From Pseudomonadota bacterium (lineage in GTDB: Bacteria > Pseudomonadota > Alphaproteobacteria > Rhizobiales > Rhizobiaceae): DNA of 8,919 nucleotides. Below, piece after piece: positions 1 to 5,371 of this stretch. The stretch covers positions 1 through 8,919 of the forward strand of contig JAEWFU010000346.1 of NCBI GenBank assembly GCA_023388675.1, in the 5' to 3' direction. Made by a program: the position numbers and the translations under genes. Under the pieces are notes generated by a model. The model saw only the letters and a program-made list of their open reading frames with translations, searched no databases and was not told the origin of the DNA. The first letter of the stretch is position 1; each line of letters opens with the position of its first letter.

Positions 1-1079
1 TCGTTCAGGACCGTATCGCCGGGGGCGATCACGCCGCCCTGCCGATGCAGAAGAAACTGCTTGAGCTGGTCGATGCCCGGTTTCGCAATACAGCCGGCAA
101 CGAATTCGAGGATCGCCGCAACTTTCAGGCGCTGATGATCTATGCGATGAGCGGTGGCAATCCGTCGACGATCGCCGATCTGCTCGCCCGCATGGAGATC
201 GACGAGGCCGACCGCGCAGCGGGCGCGGGCGTGCTCGGCTACCTCACCGGAAATGTCGCCCAGGCGCGCGATGCGATGGCCGGCATCGACCCTGAACGCT
301 ATCCGGCGGAGCTGGCCGCCTTCCTCGCACTCGTGAAGGGATCAGTCGTCGCCGGCGAGGATGCCGCAGCAGGTATGGCCATGCTGGACGAGGCAAGGCT
401 TGCTACGCCAGGAACGCTGGTGGAAGAGGCGGCGCTCAGGCGCACCATCGCGCTGGCATCCGGTGCGGGTGACGCCGAGAAGTTCATGTCGGCCTCGGAG
501 CAGTATGCGCGACGTTTCCTGCGCTCACCCTATGCGAGCCAGTTCGCCGAGTCCTTCGTCGGCGGCATGATAGCGCTGGATCGCGGCAAGCTCGACCTGC
601 ATCGCATCGAGCAGACGGTCGACTGGATGACGCGGGAACAGGCACACACCGTCTATCTGCGCCTTGCCCGTAGGGCGGCGATCGACGGCGACGCGGAACT
701 CCTCGCATTCGCAACCCACCACAACACGGGCGACGATGGAGCCGCGCCGGAAGAAATCGATCCGCGCACCGAACTCTATTCCAGCATCTCCTCCGTGACG
801 TCGGACACGGTTGAAGATGTGTTGTCGCGCCTCGACGGACTGGATGCGACACAGCTTTCGTCGCGAGATCGGGCGCTGCTGACGGCGGCCAGAACCGTCG
901 CCGCCGAAGTTGTCGCGCCGGTAAAGGCAGACGCCGCGCCGCCGCTGTGGCTGGAAGACTACCCGATAGAGGAAGCGGCTGCTCCAGACCGGCCGCTTGA
1001 CGAAGCGGATGAGCTTGTCGCCTCGACGCGCACCAAGCTGGAGGCGATCGACAAGATGCTCGAGGAAACGAAACGATGA
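1..1079 (+). CDS. motC: Motility protein MotC, 5' end cut by the window
   Basis: MotC is a periplasmic motility protein of rhizobia that supports MotB and the stator, so it is needed for flagellar rotation. The reading frame is open to the window edge (first full codon at position 3). The first in-frame ATG, at 45, is therefore an internal Met and not the start. About 358 residues are visible; the N-terminus with its signal peptide lies outside. The visible part is Ala/Glu-rich and probably helical, with no membrane segment. It has a Pro-rich stretch near the C-terminus (around APPLWLEDYP) and ends in a charged helix (TKLEAIDKMLEETKR). Recognition rests on this composition and on the motC-motD-rem-flgE gene order, not on a catalytic motif. 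The stop overlaps the fliK start as ATGA, which suggests translational coupling. Confidence 0.85.
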   Translation, partial: VQDRIAGGDHAALPMQKKLLELVDARFRNTAGNEFEDRRNFQALMIYAMSGGNPSTIADLLARMEIDEADRAAGAGVLGYLTGNVAQARDAMAGIDPERYPAELAAFLALVKGSVVAGEDAAAGMAMLDEARLATPGTLVEEAALRRTIALASGAGDAEKFMSASEQYARRFLRSPYASQFAESFVGGMIALDRGKLDLHRIEQTVDWMTREQAHTVYLRLARRAAIDGDAELLAFATHHNTGDDGAAPEEIDPRTELYSSISSVTSDTVEDVLSRLDGLDATQLSSRDRALLTAARTVAAEVVAPVKADAAPPLWLEDYPIEEAAAPDRPLDEADELVASTRTKLEAIDKMLEETKR

Positions 1080-2587
1080 TGCCCAACGTCACCTTGGGTG
1101 GAAACCCGGCAGGCCTGCAACAGAAGGGCGAGCGCAACGCCAAAAGTGGCGAGGCCGACGGCGCGCATTTCGCTGACGCGCTTTCGGGCCGTTCCGGCGA
1201 CCGCAAGGCAACAAAGAGTGATGCCGAGGACCGCCAGATGGAAACGAGCCCGGACTGGAAGATCGATCGCTACGCGGCCCTCTTCAGGCTTGAGAAGACG
1301 GCTGAGCCCAAGCCCCTCGCCGACGGCGCCGGCTTCGACGACCTGCTGGCCGAGCAGAGAACCGCCGGCGATCTGCCTGCCTCCCTGACGGCGGAAGCGG
1401 AAGCATCGTCTGGCGATACGGACGCGGAATCCGAGGTTCCGGCAGATGAACAGACGGACGCGGACTCGCACGAAGCCGCCGCAAGCCCGGTCACCGGTAA
1501 GGCGAATGCTATCGACCCTGACGCGGCGTTGGTCTCGCGGCAGGCGTCCGCTGGCGATGAGCAGTCCGACCGATCGGCCGATCGGGCGAACCTGGATGCA
1601 GATGGCGAGCAGGACACGATTAAGGCGACGGCGCGCGGCAATACCGCTGATGCTGACCCGGATCCGCAGGCTCGAACCACCATTCAGCCCGAACAGCAGA
1701 ACAGCGCCAAGAACCAGGCCGCACATGTTTCGGCGGCAGAGCGAACGACCGTGCCGGCAGCGCCCGCAGATGGCCAGCAGCCGACGCGCACGCGAACCGA
1801 CGCCAGCATACCGGTCACCGCCGGTGCTGCGGACAAATCAGCGCCCGTGACACCGCCTGCCACGAATGCGCAGCCAGAGGCGACAAACCGCCCCGCAGTG
1901 GCTACGCCGACCTCGTCCCCTGGTGAAACCTCACGGTTCGTCAGTGCCAAGGACGGCTCGTTCGCGCGCGACACGTCACCGAACATGCCTGCAAAGGCAG
2001 ATACGGTTTCCTCAAAGGTGAATGTGCTGAACTTCACCGCCGCACCGGCCCCCGCGCAGACGGCTCCGCCGGTCCTCAGCACCACCGCGACGGGTCTTGT
2101 GGCCGCAATCGAAGCGGAAGGAACGTGGCGCACGGCGGCCCAGGACCCTGCAAATTCGGCCACCGCGCGTGGCGCCTCCGCGACGGGCGGAGTCAATACG
2201 CTTCGTATCCAACTCCAGCCGGTCGAACTCGGCATGGTTACGGCGCGCCTCGTCGCCACGGGATCGCAACTTTCCGTTGAAATCCAGGTGGAGTCGAATG
2301 ACGCTCGACAGCGCCTCGCCAATGACAGCGAGGTCATCGTCAAGGCATTGCGCGCGATCGGCTACGACATCGACAAGGTGACCATCCAGCAAGGTCCGCA
2401 AAACGGCCAGTCGCCTGCGCAGCAGGGTGCGTCCGGAAGAAACGACCATATGCAGCCCGACCAGCAGGGCGACCGGAACGCGCGCGGCCGTGGCGACCAG
2501 GGCGCGGCAGGGCGGGATGGCGGAGGAGCGCGCAATGGCGCCGGCGAGACAATGGCTGACCGCGCTGGCGGCGGCCGCTATATCTAG
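1076..2587 (+). CDS. fliK: Flagellar hook-length control protein FliK (rhizobial MotD)
   Basis: FliK is exported through the flagellar type III apparatus. It measures hook length and switches the export gate from hook to filament substrates. Rhizobial MotD has been reassigned as FliK in the literature. The 503-residue product has a short N-terminal motif (DWKIDRYAALFRLEK, from residue 60). A long Ala/Asp/Thr/Pro-rich, Cys-free and probably disordered region follows. The C-terminal FliK domain lies at about 373-439 and contains the family pattern LRIQLQPVELGMV (376-388). The last ~60 residues are rich in Gly, Arg, Gln and Asp. The start overlaps the motC stop (ATGATG, so 1079 is an alternative start), with GAGGAAA upstream. 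The last 53 bp overlap the following gene in another frame. The identification is firm for the C-terminal domain; the disordered middle carries no independent signal. Confidence 0.93.
   Translation: MMPNVTLGGNPAGLQQKGERNAKSGEADGAHFADALSGRSGDRKATKSDAEDRQMETSPDWKIDRYAALFRLEKTAEPKPLADGAGFDDLLAEQRTAGDLPASLTAEAEASSGDTDAESEVPADEQTDADSHEAAASPVTGKANAIDPDAALVSRQASAGDEQSDRSADRANLDADGEQDTIKATARGNTADADPDPQARTTIQPEQQNSAKNQAAHVSAAERTTVPAAPADGQQPTRTRTDASIPVTAGAADKSAPVTPPATNAQPEATNRPAVATPTSSPGETSRFVSAKDGSFARDTSPNMPAKADTVSSKVNVLNFTAAPAPAQTAPPVLSTTATGLVAAIEAEGTWRTAAQDPANSATARGASATGGVNTLRIQLQPVELGMVTARLVATGSQLSVEIQVESNDARQRLANDSEVIVKALRAIGYDIDKVTIQQGPQNGQSPAQQGASGRNDHMQPDQQGDRNARGRGDQGAAGRDGGGARNGAGETMADRAGGGRYI
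1570..1585. repeat. 16-bp perfect palindrome inside fliK
   Basis: CCGATCGGCCGATCGG equals its own reverse complement and is also two tandem copies of the palindrome CCGATCGG. It lies in the disordered part of fliK and encodes Asp/Arg/Ser/Ala residues. It may be a by-product of GC-rich low-complexity coding. No function is claimed. Confidence 0.5.
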
Positions 2588-3107
2588 CATTGCCTGCTTG
2601 CCGGCCCTGGCTGCCGGCAACGTCTGCGAAGCGGAAATCCTGCGCGCCTCCGAACGCTACGGCGTTCCGGCCGGCATTCTCTATGCCGTTGGCCTCACGG
2701 AGACAGGCCGCAAGGGCAGCCTGCAGCCCAACGCCCTCAACATTGAAGGGCGCGCGGTCTTCCCGCGTTCGGCGCGAGAAGCCTTGCGCGAATTCGAGAA
2801 TGCCAGGTGCGGTGGCGCCAGGCTGATCGATCTCGGCTGTATGCAGATCAATCACCACTATCACCGCGAGAAGTTTGCCAGCCTGCAGCAAATGCTCGAT
2901 CCGCGCCACAACGTCGACTACGCGGCACGCTTTCTGGTCGAGCTCAAGCAGAGGCACGACACCTGGTCGATGGCGGTTGCCCGCTATCATGCCGGCCCCG
3001 ACAACGACCCGGCGCAGAAGCGCTATGTCTGTCGCGTCATTACCAATATGGTCGCTACCGGCTTCGGAAAATGGACATCGGCAGCACGTGAATTCTGCAA
3101 CCCATGA
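2535..3107 (+). CDS. Secreted lytic transglycosylase, SLT fold, flagellum-associated
   Basis: This is probably a periplasmic peptidoglycan lytic transglycosylase that lets the flagellar rod pass the cell wall. Alphaproteobacteria commonly lack the FlgJ muramidase domain and use a separate enzyme for this (SltF in Rhodobacter is the known case). The start at 2535 is preferred because GGAGG lies 8 nt upstream and a good signal peptide follows: MAPARQ, then a hydrophobic core ending LPALAAG. The frame is open back to 2427, but that extension lacks a signal peptide. The 190-residue product shows SLT features: ASERYGVPAGILYAVGLTETG with candidate catalytic Glu56, then a QPNALN stretch, DLGCMQINHHYH, and ARYHAG near the end. 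The usual Glu-Ser pair is Glu-Thr here. A SIAC stretch at 18-21 is a poor lipobox. Its codons overlap fliK by 53 bp. A role in cell-wall remodelling outside the flagellum is possible. Confidence 0.85.
   Translation: MAPARQWLTALAAAAISSIACLPALAAGNVCEAEILRASERYGVPAGILYAVGLTETGRKGSLQPNALNIEGRAVFPRSAREALREFENARCGGARLIDLGCMQINHHYHREKFASLQQMLDPRHNVDYAARFLVELKQRHDTWSMAVARYHAGPDNDPAQKRYVCRVITNMVATGFGKWTSAAREFCNP
2598..2620 (+). other. Inverted repeat just after the fliK stop
   Basis: TTGCCGGC (2598-2605) and GCCGGCAA (2613-2620) can form a perfect 8-bp stem with a 7-nt loop. It begins 11 nt after the fliK stop and sits in the signal-peptide codons of the transglycosylase gene. No U-tract follows, so it is not a canonical terminator. 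It could affect translation of the downstream gene or stability of the fliK 3' end, or be chance in GC-rich DNA. Confidence 0.4.
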
Positions 3108-3255
3108 GTGTAGACAGAACCTCGCCACCCGGTTGCCGACTCACACGAATTGACTCCCAAAAAACCAGCTACAAGAAATTACCATTGTCGGCGATTCCCC
3201 GCACCGGTTAACCCTTTATCCACAACTTAGATCAACTGATTCGGAGGGCGGGCCG
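3108..3255 (+). promoter_or_regulatory. Intergenic region upstream of rem, probable rem promoter region
   Basis: This 148-bp gap is more AT-rich than its surroundings. It holds a TTGACT -35-like hexamer at 3150-3155, but no convincing -10 at normal spacing; AGAAAT at 3174-3179 is the weak best candidate. It also contains an A-run, the palindrome GGTTAACC at 3206-3213, and a DnaA-box consensus directly after it. GGAGGGCG at 3243-3250 is the rem ribosome binding site. I see no strong terminator hairpin for the upstream operon, so read-through into rem is possible. In Sinorhizobium the rem gene is under VisNR control; I cannot identify a VisNR site here. Confidence 0.5.
3216..3224 (+). promoter_or_regulatory. 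Perfect DnaA-box consensus upstream of rem
   Basis: TTATCCACA matches the DnaA R-box consensus TTATNCACA at every position and ends 31 nt before the rem start codon. It is the only one I found by eye in the window. A 9-bp AT-rich word inside a promoter-sized gap of GC-rich DNA is unlikely but not impossible by chance. DnaA binding here is inference. Confidence 0.45.
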
Positions 3256-3924
3256 ATGATAGTGATAGTGGACGAGCGCGAGCTCGTAAAAGACGGTTAT
3301 CACTCACTTTTCGAGCGGGAAGGCGTTGCAAGCGCCGGGTTTGGCTCGAACGAATTCGGCGAGTGGGTTTCCACAGCCGCGGAAGACGACCTGAAGGCCG
3401 TTCGCGCTTTCCTCATCGGCGAGTGCTCCAGCGACCTCGTGTCGCCGCGCCGCATCAGGGATCGCACAACCGCGCCGGTTATTGCCCTTTCCGACCAGCA
3501 CTCTCTCGAGAATACCCTGAGGCTCTTTGAAGCGGGCGTGGACGACGTCATCCGCAAGCCGGTTCACATCAGGGAGATCCTGGCGCGCATCTCGGCCATC
3601 AGCCGTCGCGTGCAGGAGGACAAGCCCTATTCCGAATTCGGGCCTATGCGCATCTTCATCGACGGGCGCGACCCCGAGATAGACGGCGAACCGCTGCCGT
3701 TGCCGCGGCGCGAACGGCGCATCCTGGAATTCCTCGCAAGCAATGCCGGTCGCCGCGTGACGAAGACGCAGGTCTTCAACGCGATCTACGGCATCTTCGA
3801 CGAGGAGGTCGAGGAGAACGTGGTCGAGAGCCACATCAGCAAGCTGCGCAAGAAGCTGCGCGAAAAGCTGGGCTACGACCCCATCGATTCCAAGCGGTTC
3901 CTCGGCTACCGGCTCGTAACCTGA
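3256..3924 (+). CDS. rem: Flagellar transcriptional regulator Rem (FtcR), OmpR-type
   Basis: Rem in Sinorhizobium and FtcR in Brucella activate flagellar structural genes. The 222-residue product has an N-terminal receiver-like domain (about 1-115) and a C-terminal winged-helix DNA-binding domain (about 130-220). In the latter, [19 protein letters not shown], the recognition helix near 188-201 ([14 protein letters not shown]) and the RFLGYRLV wing are clear. The receiver keeps an acidic pair (Asp6-Glu7), Ser79 in VIALSD and Lys101 in RKPV. The strand expected to end in the phosphoacceptor Asp reads AFLIGEC (51-57), placing Gly55/Glu56 there. No sensor kinase gene is adjacent. The start is supported by GGAGGGCG at 3243-3250 and the conserved MIVIVDE opening. 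The gene stands alone between two gaps, in front of the hook genes it is expected to control. Confidence 0.93.
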   Translation: MIVIVDERELVKDGYHSLFEREGVASAGFGSNEFGEWVSTAAEDDLKAVRAFLIGECSSDLVSPRRIRDRTTAPVIALSDQHSLENTLRLFEAGVDDVIRKPVHIREILARISAISRRVQEDKPYSEFGPMRIFIDGRDPEIDGEPLPLPRRERRILEFLASNAGRRVTKTQVFNAIYGIFDEEVEENVVESHISKLRKKLREKLGYDPIDSKRFLGYRLVT

Positions 3925-3977
3925 TGTTTGCGGAAGTAGGCCACCTCGCCTCGCCCTTGTCCCGCTCATCCTCCATA

Positions 3978-4000
3978 CAAGCCAGCTTCACGCAAGACAG
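3978..4000 (+). repeat. CAAGNCAG direct repeats upstream of flgE
   Basis: CAAGCCAG (3978-3985) and CAAGACAG (3993-4000) are direct repeats with a 15-bp period, 71 and 56 nt before the flgE start. A third copy, CAAGTCAG, lies at 7871-7878 upstream of flaF. By eye I found no further CAAGNCAG on either strand. OmpR-family proteins often bind direct repeats, so these are candidate regulator sites. The 15-bp period is longer than the usual 10-11 bp. Confidence 0.35.
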
Positions 4001-4002
4001 GA

Positions 4003-4024
4003 CCGCTACCTTCGGGCTCAGCGG
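4003..4024 (+). other. Hairpin with a UUCG loop in the flgE leader
   Basis: CCGCT (4003-4007) pairs with AGCGG (4020-4024). Inside it, CC-TTCG-GG (4009-4016) forms the very stable C(UUCG)G tetraloop, leaving a small asymmetric internal loop. The structure ends 10 nt before the flgE ribosome binding site. There is no U-tract, so a Rho-independent terminator for rem is unlikely. A 5' leader structure affecting flgE mRNA stability or translation is possible but unproven. Confidence 0.4.
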
Positions 4025-4048
4025 CCTGAATCTTGAGGAGAATCCCGA

Positions 4049-5338
4049 ATGAGCTTGTATGGAATGATGCGGACCGGCGTGTCCGGCATGGCGGCGCAGT
4101 CGACGCGCCTTGGCACCGTTGCCGACAACATCGCCAATTCCGGCACCAATGGCTACAAGAAGGCCAGCGTCGAGTTCTCCTCGATGATCATCCCCAATTC
4201 CGGCACCAGCTATACCTCGGGCGGCGTGGCCACGCAGGTGCGCTACTCGATCTCCCAGGCCGGCCCGATCCAGTACACCACCTCCGGCACCGATCTCGCC
4301 GTTGACGGAAATGGCTTTTTCGTTGTCCAGAACAGCAACGGCCAGCCGTTCCTGACACGCGCCGGCTCGTTCGTGCCGGACGGCGAAGGCCGCCTCGTCA
4401 ACGCCGCCGGCTTCCAGCTCATGGGCTACAACTACGAGAACGGCATTCCCAGCACGGTCGCCAACGGTTTCGCGGGTCTTGAGCCGGTGCAGATTTCCGG
4501 CCAGGAACTGCAGGCAACGCCATCGACCTTCGGCACCTTTGCCGCCAACCTTCCTTATGCCGCCCCAGACTGGACCGGTGTCGACCTCTCGACCAACCCG
4601 ACCAATCCGGTCGGTCTCGACGAGGCGCTGGAGGACGGATCGGTCGTCAAGACCTCGCTCGTCGCCTACAACAATGTCGGTGAAGAGGTACTGCTCGACA
4701 TCTATTTCGCCAAGCAGGCCACCGGCGAGTGGCAGATGTCGGTCTACTATCAGCCTGACGGCACGGCCGGGTCGTCCTTCCCGTACAGCGGTCCCGCGCT
4801 GGCAACCGGAACGCTCGATTTCGACATCTCGACCGGCAAGCTCGATGCGTCGAGCATCAGCTCGCTCACGATCGATCTCTCGGCGCTGAACGGCCAGCCG
4901 ATCGAACTCGATCTTTCCAAGATGACCAATCTCGCCACAGGCTACTCGCGTGGCGAAGCCGATATGAATGGCAACGCCCCCTCGGCGGTGGAGCGCGTGA
5001 CCATCGGCAAGGATGGCATCATGTATGCCGAATACGCCAACGGCGGACGCACGCCGCTCTACAAGCTGCCCCTGGCGACGGTGCAGAGCCCCGACATGCT
5101 CAGGGTCGAGCCGGGCAACGTCTTCTCCGCCGGCCTCGAGTCCGGCAACGTTCAGATCGGCTTCGCAGGTGGCGGTGGCCTGGGCGACATTCTTTCCGGC
5201 GCGATCGAGAATTCGAACGTCGATATCGCTGAAGAGCTGACAAGCATGATCGAGTCGCAACGCAACTACACCGCGAATTCGAAGGTCTTCCAGACCGGTT
5301 CCGATCTTATGGACGTTCTGGTGAACCTGAAGCGGTAG
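4049..5338 (+). CDS. flgE: Flagellar hook protein FlgE
   Basis: FlgE polymerises outside the cell into the hook, the universal joint between rod and filament. It is exported by the flagellar type III apparatus and capped by FlgD during assembly. The 429-residue protein has the N-terminal rod/hook motif at 1-45 (LYGMMRTGVSGM, then DNIANSGTNGYKK). The hook-basal body signature follows, LAVDGNGFFVV at 83-93 and an AGSFVPDGEGRLVNAAGF stretch to about residue 122. A variable middle is surface domain. The conserved C-terminal helix contains SNVDIAEELTSMIESQRNY and ends ALFQ-like as VFQTGSDLMDVLVNLKR. GAGGAG precedes the start by 8 nt. It is the first gene of the flgE-flgK-flgL block and directly follows the regulator gene rem. 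Length and both terminal motifs make the call firm. Confidence 0.97.
   Translation: MSLYGMMRTGVSGMAAQSTRLGTVADNIANSGTNGYKKASVEFSSMIIPNSGTSYTSGGVATQVRYSISQAGPIQYTTSGTDLAVDGNGFFVVQNSNGQPFLTRAGSFVPDGEGRLVNAAGFQLMGYNYENGIPSTVANGFAGLEPVQISGQELQATPSTFGTFAANLPYAAPDWTGVDLSTNPTNPVGLDEALEDGSVVKTSLVAYNNVGEEVLLDIYFAKQATGEWQMSVYYQPDGTAGSSFPYSGPALATGTLDFDISTGKLDASSISSLTIDLSALNGQPIELDLSKMTNLATGYSRGEADMNGNAPSAVERVTIGKDGIMYAEYANGGRTPLYKLPLATVQSPDMLRVEPGNVFSAGLESGNVQIGFAGGGGLGDILSGAIENSNVDIAEELTSMIESQRNYTANSKVFQTGSDLMDVLVNLKR
4134..4208 (+). repeat. 15-bp exact direct repeat inside flgE
   Basis: CCAATTCCGGCACCA occurs at 4134-4148 and again at 4194-4208, exactly 60 bp apart and in the same frame, giving NSGT twice in the protein (residues 30-33 and 50-53). 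The first copy is in the conserved DNIAN-SGT-GYKK motif; the second is in the adjacent loop. It may reflect a small duplication or chance codon reuse. Confidence 0.45.
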
Positions 5339-5371
5339 GAGTGACGGTGCTGGGTAGGGAATAGGGGAAAG

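Larger units (their letters stand above)
3925..4048 (+). promoter_or_regulatory. Intergenic region upstream of flgE, probable Rem-dependent promoter
   Basis: This 124-bp gap between rem and flgE is where a promoter for the hook genes is expected. I see no good sigma-70 or sigma-54 promoter in it; TTGTCC at 3957-3962 has no partner at normal spacing. It contains two near-identical direct words, CAAGCCAG and CAAGACAG, 15 bp apart, and a hairpin near 4003-4024. GAGGAG at 4035-4040 is the flgE ribosome binding site, 8 nt from the ATG. Promoter assignment is inferred from position and from Rem biology in rhizobia. Confidence 0.5.

Noticed and set aside
45..47. ATG at 45 as the true start of motC
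   Set aside because: The frame stays open to the window edge with MotC-like sequence (VQDRIAGGDHAALPM). No ribosome binding site precedes 45, and the visible protein lacks a signal peptide.
959..2343. Several - strand open frames opposite motC and fliK
   Set aside because: They reflect the biased codon use of fliK and have no coherent domain or context.
2427..2534. Longer N-terminus for the transglycosylase from the ATG at 2427 (or 2517)
   Set aside because: It would put 36 (or 6) extra residues before a clear signal peptide; 2535 has the best ribosome binding site and the signal peptide at the N-terminus.
3150..3179. A sigma-70 promoter TTGACT ... AGAAAT upstream of rem
   Set aside because: The -10 matches only 3 of 6 positions at 18-bp spacing. 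It is kept as a note in the intergenic entry rather than called as a promoter.
3836..5260. Long open frame on the - strand opposite flgE (474 residues)
   Set aside because: It lies opposite a firmly identified gene, has low-complexity Arg/Gly/Ala composition and no recognisable domain. Such antisense frames are common in GC-rich DNA.
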